Positions 43,338 through 52,889 of a stretch of DNA of 53,018 nt are shown piece by piece. The notes under the pieces are model-generated. The model was not told the origin of the DNA. It saw only the letters and a program-made list of their open reading frames with translations, and did no database searches. The stretch is from NCBI GenBank assembly GCA_028065725.1, contig JAPTVL010000402.1, positions 1 through 53,018 on the forward strand, given 5' to 3'. This stretch comes from Betaproteobacteria bacterium (GTDB taxonomy: Bacteria > Pseudomonadota > Gammaproteobacteria > Burkholderiales > Rhodocyclaceae). How positions within the stretch are numbered: the stretch's first letter is position 1; every line of letters begins with the position of its first letter. The position numbers and the translations under genes are program-made.

Positions 43338-45998
43338 ATGTCAAAGCAACTCATCATCGCCGAGAAGCCTTCCGTCGCCCAGGATATTGCCAAGGCGCTC
43401 GGAGGCTTCACCAAGACCGGCGACTACTTCGAGAGCGACGATTACGTGTTGTCCTCGGCCATCGGCCATCTGCTGGAACTGGCCGTGCCGGAGGAGTACG
43501 ACGTCAAGCGCGGCAAGTGGAGCTTCACCCATCTGCCGATGATTCCTCCGCATTTCTCGCTGAATCCGATCGAGCGCACCCAGGAACGCCTGCGCCTGCT
43601 GACCCGCCTGATCAAGCGCAAGGATGTCACTGGCCTGGTCAATGCCTGCGACGCGGGGCGCGAAGGCGAACTGATTTTCCGCTACGTCGCGCAGCACGCG
43701 CTGGGCGCCAGGCAGAAACCGATCCGCCGCCTGTGGTTGCAGTCGATGACCGCCACCGCGATCCGCGACGGCTTCGCCCATCTGCGCACCGACCACGAAA
43801 TGCTGCCGCTGGCCGATGCCGCGCGCTGCCGCTCGGAAGCCGACTGGCTGATCGGCATCAACGGCACACGCGCCATGACGGCCTTCAATTCGAAGGAAGG
43901 CGGCTTCTACAAGACCCCGGTGGGGCGCGTGCAGACGCCGACCCTGGCGATCATGGTCGAACGCGAAAGCCGCATCCGCGCCTTCGTCTCGCGCGATTAC
44001 TGGGAGGTCGAGGGCGAATTCCAGTGCGTCGCCGGCACCTACCGCGGGCGCTGGTTCGACGAGAAGTTCAAGAAGGCCGATGACGAGCATGCCCGCGCCG
44101 AGCGCATCTGGGACAAGGCCAAGGCCGACGCCCTGCGCAAGAAATGCCTGGGCCAGCATGGCACGGTCGAAGAAGAAAGCAAGCCCAAGACCGAAGCCTG
44201 CCCGATGCTCTACGACCTCACCTCGCTGCAGCGCGAGGCCAATGGCCGTTTCGGCATCAGCGCCAAGAACACACTCGGGCTGGCGCAGGCACTGTACGAA
44301 AAGCACAAGGCGCTGACCTACCCGCGGACCGACAGCCGCCACCTGCCCGAGGACTACATCGGCACGGTCAAGGAAACCCTTGCGGCGATGGCCGGCACGC
44401 CCTACGCCACGTTTGCCGGCGCCATCATCAAGAACGGCTGGGTGCATCCCAACAAGCGCATTTTCAACAACGCCAAGGTAAGCGACCACTTCGCCATCAT
44501 TCCCACCGGCGCCGCGCCGAAGAACCTCTCGGAACCGGAACAGAAGATCTACGATCTGGTCACCAAGCGCTTCCTCGCCATCTTCTATCCCTCGGCCGAA
44601 TACAACATCACGACGCGCATCACGCGCGTCGAGCAGGAAGCCTTCAAGACCGAGGGCAAGGTACTGGTGACGCCCGGCTGGCTGGCCGTGTATGGCAAGG
44701 AATCGCAGGAAACCCGTGAAGAAGCCGGCGAGAACCTGACCCTGCCGCCGCTGGAAAAGAACGAGCGGATCTGGGCCAAGGATATCGAGGTCAAGACCAA
44801 GGCCACCCAGCCGCCGCCGCGCTTCACGGAAGCCACGCTGCTGACCGCGATGGAGGGCGCCGGCAAGCTGATCGAAGACGAAGAACTGCGCGAAGCCATG
44901 TCCGAGCGCGGCCTCGGCACGCCGGCGACGCGCGCCGCGACGATCGAGGGCCTGCTGGCCGAGGAATACCTGCATCGCAACGGCCGCGAACTGCAGCCAA
45001 CGGCCAAGGCCTTTTCGCTGCTGTTCGCGCTGGAGAATCTCGGCGTCGATGAAATCCGCTCGCCGGAGCTGACCGGCGAATGGGAATACAAGCTGCGGGA
45101 AATGGAACACGGCCGCCTGCAGCGCGACGAGTTCATGAACCACATCGTGGACAAGACGCGCGACATGGTCGAGCGCATCAAGAGCGGCGAACTGCCCGAA
45201 GCGGCCTTCTCGACGCTGAAGACACCCTGCCCGCGCTGCGGCGGCGTGATTCAGGAAAACTACAAGAAGTTCCAGTGCAAGGCCTGCGACTACAGCCTGT
45301 GGAAAGTCGTCGCCAGCCGGCAATGGGAGCCGGAGGAAATGGACGAACTGCTTTCGCAGCGCGTGATCGGTCCGCTGCAGGGCTTCCGCAGCAAGATGGG
45401 ACGTCCCTTCGCGGCGATGATCAAGCTCAAGGACGACCACATGCCGGAATTCGATTTCGGCCAGTCCGACGCCGACGCCGATGCCGAGGAAGTGGATTTC
45501 TCGACCCAGGAAGCGCTCGGCGCCTGCCCCAAGTGCGGCGGCCGCGTCTTCGAGCACGGCATGGCCTATGTCTGCGAAAAGGCCGTGGGCGCCGGCAAGA
45601 CCTGCGATTTCCGCTCCGGCAAGGTCATCCTGCAGCAGGAAGTGGCGCGCGGCGACATGCAGAAGCTGCTGGCCACCGGGCGCACCGACCTGCTCAAGGG
45701 CTTCATCTCGAACAAGACGCGGCGCAAGTTTTCCGCCTACCTGGTGCGCGACCCGGCCAGCGGCAAGGTCGGTTTCGAGTTCGAACCGCGGACGCCGAAG
45801 GCCGGGGCAAAGCCCGCGACCAAGGCGGCCGAAGCCAAACCGGCGAAACCGGCGAGCGCCAAAGCCACCTCGACAGTCGGCGCTGGCGAGACGGCGAAGA
45901 CACCCGCGGTGAAGAAGGCGGCGGCGAAAAAGCCGGCGGCCAGGAAGCCCGCGGCGAAGCCGGCCACGAAAAAGCCGGCGGCCAAAAAAGCCGCTTGA
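43338..45998 (+). CDS. topB: Type IA DNA topoisomerase III with H1-like tail
   Basis: 886 aa. The Toprim domain starts LIIAEKPSVAQDIAKALGG and includes NACDAGREGELIFRYV. The catalytic tyrosine is Tyr328 in LTYPRTDSRHLP. Two zinc-ribbon segments lie near the C-terminus (CPRCGGVIQENYKKFQCKAC; CPKCGGRVFEHGMAYVC). The last 80 residues are almost only Lys, Ala and Pro (repeats such as KKPAARKPAAKPATKK), like eukaryotic histone H1 or AlgR3 tails, and should bind DNA non-specifically. Many proteobacteria have topA at this locus; this protein is of the TopB type by its N-terminus. Confidence 0.93.
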   Translation: MSKQLIIAEKPSVAQDIAKALGGFTKTGDYFESDDYVLSSAIGHLLELAVPEEYDVKRGKWSFTHLPMIPPHFSLNPIERTQERLRLLTRLIKRKDVTGLVNACDAGREGELIFRYVAQHALGARQKPIRRLWLQSMTATAIRDGFAHLRTDHEMLPLADAARCRSEADWLIGINGTRAMTAFNSKEGGFYKTPVGRVQTPTLAIMVERESRIRAFVSRDYWEVEGEFQCVAGTYRGRWFDEKFKKADDEHARAERIWDKAKADALRKKCLGQHGTVEEESKPKTEACPMLYDLTSLQREANGRFGISAKNTLGLAQALYEKHKALTYPRTDSRHLPEDYIGTVKETLAAMAGTPYATFAGAIIKNGWVHPNKRIFNNAKVSDHFAIIPTGAAPKNLSEPEQKIYDLVTKRFLAIFYPSAEYNITTRITRVEQEAFKTEGKVLVTPGWLAVYGKESQETREEAGENLTLPPLEKNERIWAKDIEVKTKATQPPPRFTEATLLTAMEGAGKLIEDEELREAMSERGLGTPATRAATIEGLLAEEYLHRNGRELQPTAKAFSLLFALENLGVDEIRSPELTGEWEYKLREMEHGRLQRDEFMNHIVDKTRDMVERIKSGELPEAAFSTLKTPCPRCGGVIQENYKKFQCKACDYSLWKVVASRQWEPEEMDELLSQRVIGPLQGFRSKMGRPFAAMIKLKDDHMPEFDFGQSDADADAEEVDFSTQEALGACPKCGGRVFEHGMAYVCEKAVGAGKTCDFRSGKVILQQEVARGDMQKLLATGRTDLLKGFISNKTRRKFSAYLVRDPASGKVGFEFEPRTPKAGAKPATKAAEAKPAKPASAKATSTVGAGETAKTPAVKKAAAKKPAARKPAAKPATKKPAAKKAA

Positions 45999-46008
45999 GC
46001 GCAGCGCG

Positions 46009-46593
46009 GTGAACGCCGAAACCGCGCGCGCCGTTCTCGATTTCTGGTTCCTGCCGCCAGACCACCCCGGCCACGGGGCTTACCGCCCGGAATGGTTCCG
46101 CAAGGACGAAACCTTCGATGCCGCGATCCGCGAGCGCTTCGGCGCCGACATCGAACTTGCCCTGAGCAGCGCCGTCGCCGAGGGGCCGGATGAATCGCTA
46201 TTGGCGCGCCTGCTGCTGCTCGACCAATTCACTCGCAACATTTTCCGCAACACGCCGCGCGCCTTTGCCGGCGACGCGCAGGCCCTGGATATTGCAGTAC
46301 GGCTGGTCAGCACCGGACGCGACAAGAACCTGTCGCCCTGGCAACGCTGCTTCGCCTACCTGCCTTTCGAACACAGCGAATCACTGCTGGATCAGGAGCG
46401 CTCGGTGGCGCTGTTCGCCGCCCTGCGGCGCGAAATGCAGCACGAGGCCTTCGACAGCGCCTACGACTACGCCCTGCGCCATCGCGAGATAGTCGCCCGC
46501 TTCAGCCACTTTCCGCATCGCAATGCCTTCCTCGGCCGCGCATCGACGCCGGAGGAAATCGAATTCCTCAAGCAGCCCGGCTCGTCGTTCTGA
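46009..46593 (+). CDS. DUF924 family protein
   Basis: 194 aa from a GTG at 46009. The conserved blocks are VLDFWFLP, WFRKDETFDAAIRERF, LLLLDQFTRNIFRNTPRAFAGD in shorter pieces, and the C-terminal FPHRNAFLGRASTPEEIEFL. The fold is all helical, similar to TPR proteins. The function is unknown. It is 10 bp after the topoisomerase stop and 6 bp before pqiA. Confidence 0.9.
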   Translation: MNAETARAVLDFWFLPPDHPGHGAYRPEWFRKDETFDAAIRERFGADIELALSSAVAEGPDESLLARLLLLDQFTRNIFRNTPRAFAGDAQALDIAVRLVSTGRDKNLSPWQRCFAYLPFEHSESLLDQERSVALFAALRREMQHEAFDSAYDYALRHREIVARFSHFPHRNAFLGRASTPEEIEFLKQPGSSF

Positions 46594-46599
46594 GCAACC

Positions 46600-47256
46600 A
46601 TGACGTCACCATCAGCGCAGCAAAGCCCGCGGGAGCCGGGCACAGCAGTAGCCTTACCGGATGTGGTGGCCTGCCATACCTGCGACATGCTGCAGCGGAG
46701 CATCCCGCTCGCGGCCGGTGGCGCCGCGCTGTGCGCGCGCTGCGGCGCGCCGCTGTTTCGCCGCGGGCATCCGGAACGGGCGCTGGCGCTCACCATCACC
46801 GCCCTGGTGGTGTTCGTCATCGCCAGCGCCTTCCCGATTGCCACCATTGAAACCCAGGGCCGCTACAACGCCGCATCGCTGCCGGACGCCGTCGGCCTGC
46901 TCTGGGATGCGGAGATGCATCTGCTGGCGCTGCTGGTGTTCGTCACCACGCTGCTGGTGCCGTTGCTCGAACTGGCCCTGCTGGCGGTGATTCTGGGCGC
47001 CTTGCTGGCGGGTCGCCCGTCGCGGCCGGTCAGGCTGATGCTGCGCTTCATCTCGGGCACCCGGCCCTGGGGCATGGTCGAAGTATTCATGCTCGGCGTG
47101 CTGGTCTCGCTGGTGAAGCTGGCCCACCTCGCCCACGTCGTGCCGGGCGTCGCCCTCTGGTCGTATGCCGCCCTGATGCTCTTGCTGGCGGCCATCTGGA
47201 GCAACATCGACGGCCGCGAATTGTGGGCCATCGCGGTGCGCGGTGAGGCCGCATGA
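46600..47256 (+). CDS. pqiA: Paraquat-inducible protein A, first half
   Basis: 218 aa. An N-terminal zinc-ribbon-like pair (CHTCD and CARCG) is followed by four membrane helices of the PqiA domain (VFVIASAFPIATIE, LALLVFVTTLLVPLLELALL, VEVFMLGVLVSLVKLAHLA). E. coli PqiA carries two such domains in one protein; here each domain is its own gene. Together with PqiB and PqiC it forms a lipid-transport system between inner and outer membrane. It overlaps the next gene by 4 nt. Confidence 0.92.
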   Translation: MTSPSAQQSPREPGTAVALPDVVACHTCDMLQRSIPLAAGGAALCARCGAPLFRRGHPERALALTITALVVFVIASAFPIATIETQGRYNAASLPDAVGLLWDAEMHLLALLVFVTTLLVPLLELALLAVILGALLAGRPSRPVRLMLRFISGTRPWGMVEVFMLGVLVSLVKLAHLAHVVPGVALWSYAALMLLLAAIWSNIDGRELWAIAVRGEAA

Positions 47257-47885
47257 CGGCGACCGTAACGGCGCGGGAACTTGGTCTGGCGGCATGCCAC
47301 TGCTGCGGCCTGGTCAGCCGCGCGCCGGACGCTGCCGCGGTGCTCTGTCCGCGCTGCGAGACGTCGCTGCATGCGCGCAAGCCGCACAGCATTGCCCGTA
47401 CCTGGGCGCTGCTGCTGGCCGCCGGCACTCTCTACATTCCGGCCAATCTGTTGCCGATCATGGAATCAGGCTCGCTGTTCGGATCGCAGCGGGACACGAT
47501 CATGAGCGGTGTGGTTTTTTTGGCAACGTCCGGATCCTGGTATCTGGCTGTCTTGGTGTTTTTTGCCAGCATTGTCGTGCCGTCGGCGAAACTGCTTGCC
47601 TTGGCCTTTCTGCTGCTCTCGGTGCAGCGTTCGGTGACCGGCTCGGCACGGTCGCGAACCCGCATGTATCGGGTGCTGGAGTTCTTCGGCCGCTGGTCGA
47701 TGCTGGATATTTATGTCGTGACGCTGCTGGCCGCCCTGGTTCAGATCGAGTCGATCGCCACCATCCGTCCCGGACCGGGAGCGCTGTTTTTTGGCGTCGT
47801 GGTGGTGCTGACGATGCTTGCCGCAATGAGTTTCGATCCGCGACTGATTTGGGACAAACCGAAAGTACGAACCCGCCATGACTGA
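47253..47885 (+). CDS. pqiA: Paraquat-inducible protein A, second half
   Basis: 210 aa. CHCCG and CPRCE form the N-terminal cysteine pairs, followed by four membrane helices with the PqiA landmarks LYIPANLLPIM and VEFFGRWSMLDIYVVTLLAALVQ-type sequence. Both cysteine pairs are kept, so it is not a fragment. It overlaps pqiB by 8 nt. Confidence 0.92.
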   Translation: MTATVTARELGLAACHCCGLVSRAPDAAAVLCPRCETSLHARKPHSIARTWALLLAAGTLYIPANLLPIMESGSLFGSQRDTIMSGVVFLATSGSWYLAVLVFFASIVVPSAKLLALAFLLLSVQRSVTGSARSRTRMYRVLEFFGRWSMLDIYVVTLLAALVQIESIATIRPGPGALFFGVVVVLTMLAAMSFDPRLIWDKPKVRTRHD

Positions 47886-49491
47886 AATTCCCGAACTTCC
47901 CCCGGCACGGGTGGCACCGCGGCGAGCCTATCGCTTCCAACTGATCTGGCTGATTCCCGCCATTGCCGTGCTGGTCGGCGGCTGGCTGGCATTGCGCGCC
48001 ATCATGGAGCGCGGCCCGACCGTGACCATCAGCTTTGCCACTGCCGATGGACTCGAACCGGGAAAGACCCGCATCCGCTACAAGGACGTCGACATCGGCA
48101 TGGTCAACGCGGTTTCGCTGTCGCCGGACCGCAGCCGCGTGCTGGTGACGGCCGGCTTTCTGAAACAGGCCGAAAATCTGCTGGTCGAAGACACGCGTTT
48201 CTGGGTGGTGCGTCCGCGCTTTGCCGGCGGCCAGCTGACCGGCATCGGCACCCTGCTCGCGGGCGCGCATATCGGTGTCGATGTCGGCCGCTCCACCGCG
48301 GCTGCGCGCGAATTCGTCGGCGACGAGGTAGCGCCCATCATCACCGCCGGCCTGCCCGGACGGCAGTACCGCATCCATGCGCCGGACCTCGGCTCGATCG
48401 ACATCGGCTCTCCGGTGTTCTACCGGCGGCTCAAGGTCGGCGAGGTCGAGGCGTATTCGCTGGACAAGGATGGCAAAGGCGTCAGCCTCAAGGTATTCAT
48501 CAAGGCGCCCTATGACCGGTACGTGACGCCGGCGACCCGCTTCTGGAATGCCAGCGGCATCGACGTGACGCTCGATGCCGGCGGCCTGCGGGTGCAAACG
48601 CAATCGGCAATGGCCATGCTGGTCGGCGGTGTGGCGTTTGAAACCCTACCTGGCGATGCCAATCTCGTCCAGGCGCCGGCCGATTCGACCTTCAACATGC
48701 ATCGCGACCGGGTGGAGGCGATGAAGGCCCCGGACGGCCAGATGCAGGTCTACGTGATGAACTTCAGGGAATCGCTGCGCGGTCTGTCGCCCGGGGCGCC
48801 AGTGGACTTCCGCGGCGTGGTGGTCGGCGAGGTGCTGTCGCTTGGCGTCGAGTACGAGCCCGAGCGCGAATGGTTCCACTTCCCGGTCTATGTTGCTATC
48901 TATCCCGAGCGCATAGCCATGCGGCGCGCGCCGGGAGCGGCGACCGGCGATGCGGGCGCCGATGCGCAGCGGGTGAAGAAGGGCCTGATCAAGGCCATCG
49001 CCGAACGCGGCTTCCGCGCCCAGCTCAGGACCGGCAATCTGCTGACGGGCCAGCTTTACGTAGCGCTGGATTTCTTCAAGGACGCAAAAAAGGTGGTCCT
49101 CAACCCGGCGGCGGTGCCCCAGGAATTCCCCACGGTGTACGCCAGCCTCGAGGATTTGCAGGCATCGCTGGGGCGCATCCTGAAAAATCTGGAACAGGTG
49201 CCCTTTGCCGACGTCGCGGCGGATGCACGCCAGACCTTGCGGGGACTGGACAAGCTGGCGCACCGGCTGGATGCCGAGACGGCGCCGGAGGCGCAAGCCG
49301 CCCTGGCCGGTCTGCGCCTGACGCTGGGCAACCTGAACCGCACGCTGGCCGCCGACGCGCCGCTGCTGTCGGATGTGCGTGACGCGGCACGCGAGATTTC
49401 GCGCGCCGCCCAGGCCCTGCGCTCCCTTGCCGACACCCTTGACCGACAACCCGAAGCCCTGCTCAAGGGCAAGCGGGAGGAACAGCCATGA
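47878..49491 (+). CDS. pqiB: Intermembrane transport protein PqiB (MCE family)
   Basis: 537 aa. One N-terminal membrane helix (FQLIWLIPAIAVLVGGWLAL) anchors it. Three MCE domains follow: GPTVTISFATADGLEPGKTRIRY begins the first, APDLGSIDIGSPVFYRRLKVGEV the second, LRGLSPGAPVDFRGVVVGEV the third (each cited in part). The C-terminal about 100 residues form a coiled coil (SLGRILKNLEQVPF to ALRSLADTLDRQ). MCE hexamers stack into a tube that spans the periplasm for lipids. Confidence 0.94.
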   Translation: MTEIPELPPARVAPRRAYRFQLIWLIPAIAVLVGGWLALRAIMERGPTVTISFATADGLEPGKTRIRYKDVDIGMVNAVSLSPDRSRVLVTAGFLKQAENLLVEDTRFWVVRPRFAGGQLTGIGTLLAGAHIGVDVGRSTAAAREFVGDEVAPIITAGLPGRQYRIHAPDLGSIDIGSPVFYRRLKVGEVEAYSLDKDGKGVSLKVFIKAPYDRYVTPATRFWNASGIDVTLDAGGLRVQTQSAMAMLVGGVAFETLPGDANLVQAPADSTFNMHRDRVEAMKAPDGQMQVYVMNFRESLRGLSPGAPVDFRGVVVGEVLSLGVEYEPEREWFHFPVYVAIYPERIAMRRAPGAATGDAGADAQRVKKGLIKAIAERGFRAQLRTGNLLTGQLYVALDFFKDAKKVVLNPAAVPQEFPTVYASLEDLQASLGRILKNLEQVPFADVAADARQTLRGLDKLAHRLDAETAPEAQAALAGLRLTLGNLNRTLAADAPLLSDVRDAAREISRAAQALRSLADTLDRQPEALLKGKREEQP

Positions 49492-50084
49492 CGACCTCGC
49501 GTTCGACGTCCTATTGTTTTGCCGCGGTGCTGGCACTGGCCGGCACCGGCTGCGGCAGCTCGCCCAAAACCCTGCTGTACAGCCTGCAGGCAGTTGCCGC
49601 TGCGCCAAAGCCGGATCGGCATCGCGCCGAATCGCGCCTGTATATCGTGGTCGGTCCGGTGGCGCTGCCCGAGCGCGTCGATCGTCCGCAGATCGTCACC
49701 CTGACCGGCGAGCACAGCGTCCACGCCAGCGATTTCAACCGCTGGGCGGAGCCCCTGAAGGTGGCATTCCCGCGCCAATTGGCGGCCGATCTGGGCCGCG
49801 AACTCGGTTCAACGCGGGTGCGCATCCAGGGCCAGGAGAGCGTGGCCGAGGCGGACCTGCGGATCGAGGTGGATGTGCTGCGCTTCGAGGCTGCCCTCGG
49901 CGAATCTGCCGTGGTCGAGGCGATATGGACCCTGAGGCGCAAGGGCGAAGCGCCGCGCAGCGGCAGAAGCTTTATCCGCGAGCGGCTGACGGCAGACGGT
50001 TATGCGGCCCTGGTGGCGGGGCTGGGACGTGCCACCGCCGGCGTCGGCCGCGATCTGGCCGCCGCAATTCGCGAGATGGGCTAG
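49488..50084 (+). CDS. pqiC: PqiC-like outer-membrane lipoprotein
   Basis: 198 aa. The lipobox is LALAGTGCGSS, so Cys near residue 23 is the likely lipidated residue. The ABC-type transport auxiliary domain has VVGPVALPERVDRPQIVT, WAEPLKVAFPRQLAADLG and ALVAGLGRATAGVGRDLAAAI. It overlaps pqiB by 4 nt and completes the pqiA-pqiA-pqiB-pqiC operon. It probably caps the PqiB tube at the outer membrane. Confidence 0.92.
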   Translation: MTTSRSTSYCFAAVLALAGTGCGSSPKTLLYSLQAVAAAPKPDRHRAESRLYIVVGPVALPERVDRPQIVTLTGEHSVHASDFNRWAEPLKVAFPRQLAADLGRELGSTRVRIQGQESVAEADLRIEVDVLRFEAALGESAVVEAIWTLRRKGEAPRSGRSFIRERLTADGYAALVAGLGRATAGVGRDLAAAIREMG

Positions 50085-50133
50085 CGATACCCAGGCTCGG
50101 CCGGGAGAAGAAAACCGGAATGCAGCTTAAAGA

Positions 50134-51021
50134 TCAACGCGCCTCGGCGAACTTGCGCAGGACCTTGTCATCCGGCTTTTCCCTGGCCAGTTCCTGCCAC
50201 AGCGCCCTCGCTTCCTGTTTCGCCCCGACCTCCGTCAGCAGCGCCGCATAAAGTACGCGCCGCGCAAACGGCGAGCGGGAATCGGCCTTGAGGGCTGACA
50301 GTTGCTTGAGGGTTGCCGCCGGTGCTACCGAGAATTCCGCCGCGGCACCAGGCACGGAACCGCCCGCCGCAAGCTGCTCGATGCGCCAGGTGTATTTCAC
50401 GCCGGGAGCAAGGCGATGCGTCGCCGGCAGGGGCAGCTGGGTGTCCTGGGTGCGGGCCTCCCAGTGCAGGGCGCCATCCGGTTTCAGGACGGAAAGCCGA
50501 TAGCCGGCGGATGCCTCGACCGCAGACCAGCGGAACAGCGGCGCATCCGAGACGACGATGGTCTTGACCGGCGAAATCGGACTCAGCGCATTTGCCTGGA
50601 GGGTCCTGGTGCGCGTCGCCGGCTTTGCCTCGGCCACCATGCCTGGCTCGATGTGAATGTCGGCCATGCCTGCGGCCGGCAAGGCCGTCTCGCTGATACC
50701 TTGGCCTTGCGGTCCCTGCGGCGTCACGCGGTAATCCTGGCCGCCCTTGAGCAGGTACTCCTTGCCGCTGACCAGATCGACCGCAACCAAGGTGGCATCC
50801 GCCTGCAGCGACAGGCGCGCACCATCGGGAATCTCGGCCAGTGTCGCCACCGGCGCCTTGCCGTCGATCTCGACGATGCCCGTGACTTCGGTGACCAGCA
50901 GCCCGGCCATTGCATTCGTCATGGACAGGGCCGCTGCCGCCACGGAAAAAATACGCTTGATTTCACGGAGATGTCCTTTACTGGCATGGTACCGACCGCA
51001 AATGCCCTCTTGCATCGGCAC
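50134..51021 (-). CDS. Exported protein with FecR-like N-terminal region
   Basis: Up to 295 aa. A signal-like stretch (REIKRIFSVAAAALSMTNAMA) stands about 20 residues after the first possible start (GTG at 51021), so the true start may be later and is uncertain. The mature start GIVEIDGKAPVATLAEIPDGARLSLQADATLVAVD in pieces resembles a FecR-type beta domain. A later part (FRWSAVEASAGYRLSVL with YTWRIEQLA) resembles a fibronectin-type fold. The C-terminus is helical, like a TPR unit (ARRVLYAALLTEVGAKQEARALW). Function unknown; such proteins often stand near adenylate-cyclase or CHASE2 sensors, but none is seen here. Confidence 0.7.
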   Translation of the reverse strand: MPMQEGICGRYHASKGHLREIKRIFSVAAAALSMTNAMAGLLVTEVTGIVEIDGKAPVATLAEIPDGARLSLQADATLVAVDLVSGKEYLLKGGQDYRVTPQGPQGQGISETALPAAGMADIHIEPGMVAEAKPATRTRTLQANALSPISPVKTIVVSDAPLFRWSAVEASAGYRLSVLKPDGALHWEARTQDTQLPLPATHRLAPGVKYTWRIEQLAAGGSVPGAAAEFSVAPAATLKQLSALKADSRSPFARRVLYAALLTEVGAKQEARALWQELAREKPDDKVLRKFAEAR

Positions 51022-51093
51022 GGCAGGGCCCTATGTAACACGACTGGCGGACGCCGGCAACATATGACACAGGGCTTGATGGACGATCAACGC

Positions 51094-51119
51094 AATCAGG
51101 CCCCTCGCGGGGCCTGATT
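51094..51119. terminator. Hairpin after the rhlE-like gene
   Basis: An 11-bp perfect stem AATCAGGCCCC / GGGGCCTGATT with loop TCGC. It lies 26 bp past the helicase stop and upstream of the divergent-facing exported gene. There is no strong T-run on either strand. Confidence 0.6.
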
Positions 51120-51144
51120 GCTTGAAACGGGTTGCCGCTGAATC

Positions 51145-52461
51145 TCAGCGATGCCGCTGTCCGCTGTGGTGGCTGGCCGGCTTGGCGCCATCCGTTGCCG
51201 TGCGCGCCGGGCGCGGTGCGCCGCTGCGATCGCCGCTGGCGCTGCGCGTGCGCGCCCGGGCCGGCTTGTGCGCCGGCGGACGGCCGGCAGCGGGGCGCGG
51301 CACCGAATTGTTATGCTGCGGCTCGAAGCCGGGCAGGATCGAGGCGGCGATTTCGCGCTTCAGCAGGCGCTCGATGTCGCGCAACTGGATGCGTTCGTCG
51401 CTGCTGACCAGCGACAGGGCTTCACCGCTGGCGCCGGCACGACCGGTGCGGCCGATGCGGTGGATGTAGTCTTCCGGCACGTTGGGCAATTCAAAATTCA
51501 CCACGCGCGGCAGCGAATCGATATCGAGGCCGCGCGCCGCGATGTCGGTCGCCACCAGCGCCGCCAGCTTACCCGACTTGAAGTCGGCCAGGGCGCGGGT
51601 GCGGGCATTCTGCGACTTGTTGCCGTGCAGGGCCGCGGTGCGCACGCCGGCCTGCTCCAGCTTGCGCGCCAGCGCGTCGGAGCCGTGCTTGGTGCGGCAG
51701 AACACCAGTACCTGGTGCCAGCCGTGGGCGGCGAACAGGTGCAGCAGCAGATCGCGCTTCTTGTCCTGGTCGACCTTGATCACCGAGTGCGCCACCAGTT
51801 CGGCCGGCGCATTGCGGCGCGCGACTTCGACCATGGCGGGGTTCTTCAATACGGTGTGGGCCAGTTCGCGAACTTCGGCGGCGAAGGTCGCCGAGAACAT
51901 CAGGTTCTGGCGTTCCTTGGGCAGGCGTTCGATGATGCGGCGGATGTCGCGGATGAAGCCCATGTCGAACATGCGGTCGGCTTCGTCGAGGACGAGAGTC
52001 TGCACTTTCGACAGGTCGACGGTACGCTGGCCGAGGTGGTCAAGCAGGCGGCCGGGGGTGGCGACCAGGATGTCGATGCCGCGGCGCATGGTCTGGATCT
52101 GCGGGTTAATGCCGACCCCGCCGAACACCGCGAGGCTGCGCAGGCCGGTATGGGCGCCGTAGGTGCGCACGCTTTCCAGCACCTGGGCGGCGAGTTCGCG
52201 GGTCGGCACCAGCACCAGCACGCGCGGCGCGGTGTGGGTGACCTTTTGCAAGGGGCTGGTAAGAGGATTGGTCAGGCGCTGCAGGATCGGCAGCACGAAG
52301 GCCGCGGTCTTGCCGGTGCCGGTCTGGGCCAGGGCTTCCAGATCGCGGCCGGCAAGAATGTGGGGGATGGCCTGCTGTTGCACAGGGGTGGGCGTGGTGT
52401 AGCCCTGCTCGCCAATGGCGCGCAGGAGCTCGGCCGACAGGCCGAGTTCGGAGAACTGCAT
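51145..52461 (-). CDS. rhlE: DEAD-box RNA helicase, RhlE type
   Basis: 438 aa from the ATG at 52461 ([16 protein letters not shown]); a longer frame upstream has no helicase sequence. Motifs: Q motif [17 protein letters not shown], Walker [34 protein letters not shown] box [13 protein letters not shown] in MFSATFA, and C-terminal [17 protein letters not shown] with [10 protein letters not shown]. The tail is basic and rich in Arg, Pro and Ala. RhlE helicases act in rRNA or mRNA remodelling. It is 233 bp from rubredoxin on the same strand. Confidence 0.94.
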   Translation of the reverse strand: MQFSELGLSAELLRAIGEQGYTTPTPVQQQAIPHILAGRDLEALAQTGTGKTAAFVLPILQRLTNPLTSPLQKVTHTAPRVLVLVPTRELAAQVLESVRTYGAHTGLRSLAVFGGVGINPQIQTMRRGIDILVATPGRLLDHLGQRTVDLSKVQTLVLDEADRMFDMGFIRDIRRIIERLPKERQNLMFSATFAAEVRELAHTVLKNPAMVEVARRNAPAELVAHSVIKVDQDKKRDLLLHLFAAHGWHQVLVFCRTKHGSDALARKLEQAGVRTAALHGNKSQNARTRALADFKSGKLAALVATDIAARGLDIDSLPRVVNFELPNVPEDYIHRIGRTGRAGASGEALSLVSSDERIQLRDIERLLKREIAASILPGFEPQHNNSVPRPAAGRPPAHKPARARTRSASGDRSGAPRPARTATDGAKPASHHSGQRHR

Positions 52462-52694
52462 GTTGAATACCTCTGAAGCCGACCCCCGCACAAGTGCAGG
52501 CCAATCTGGGCGGAAACTTCCATGGGGTGTAACCTTCGATGCGACTTTGTGTCGCCATTCAGGCACGACCGGCAGACTGGGGCGCGATCGCTGAGGAGGT
52601 GAAGCGGGGCGGACTGTAACACAGCACGCCGGCAAGCTCGGGGATTTCTTTCGCCGTGTTTCTTTCGCCGTACTGCCGGCGCCGACTCCCGGCC
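52462..52694. other. Leader region of the rhlE-like gene
   Basis: 233 bp without a gene. It holds the helicase ribosome-binding site (AGAGGT) and presumably its promoter and a long untranslated leader, as is usual for cold-inducible DEAD-box genes. I see no clear hairpin or promoter motif. Confidence 0.4.
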
Positions 52695-52859
52695 TCAGAC
52701 TTCCATCATGACGAAGTCGTGCTTCGCCACCCCGCACTCGGGGCAGACGAAGCTGTCGGGAACATCGGCCCAGCGGGTGCCGGGAGCGAGACCATGGTCG
52801 GCGTCACCGGCGGCTTCGTCATAGACCCAGCCGCAAACAACACATTGCCACGTCTTCAT
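52695..52859 (-). CDS. Rubredoxin
   Basis: 54 aa, [19 protein letters not shown] to KHDFVMMEV. Two cysteine pairs hold the iron: Cys6-Cys7-Val-Cys9 (Cys6 and Cys9 being the ligands in the usual CxxC spacing) and CPECG near residue 39. The aromatic and acidic core positions of rubredoxin ([25 protein letters not shown]) are present. It is a small cytoplasmic one-electron carrier. Confidence 0.93.
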   Translation of the reverse strand: MKTWQCVVCGWVYDEAAGDADHGLAPGTRWADVPDSFVCPECGVAKHDFVMMEV

Positions 52860-52889
52860 TTTTTCTCTGCTTGGGGTTAGGGGAGACCC

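Noticed and set aside
46600..47885. A pqiA gene broken by a frameshift
   Set aside because: Each half has its own start, its own cysteine pairs and four helices, and the overlap is the usual 4-nt coupling. Split PqiA domains are a normal arrangement.
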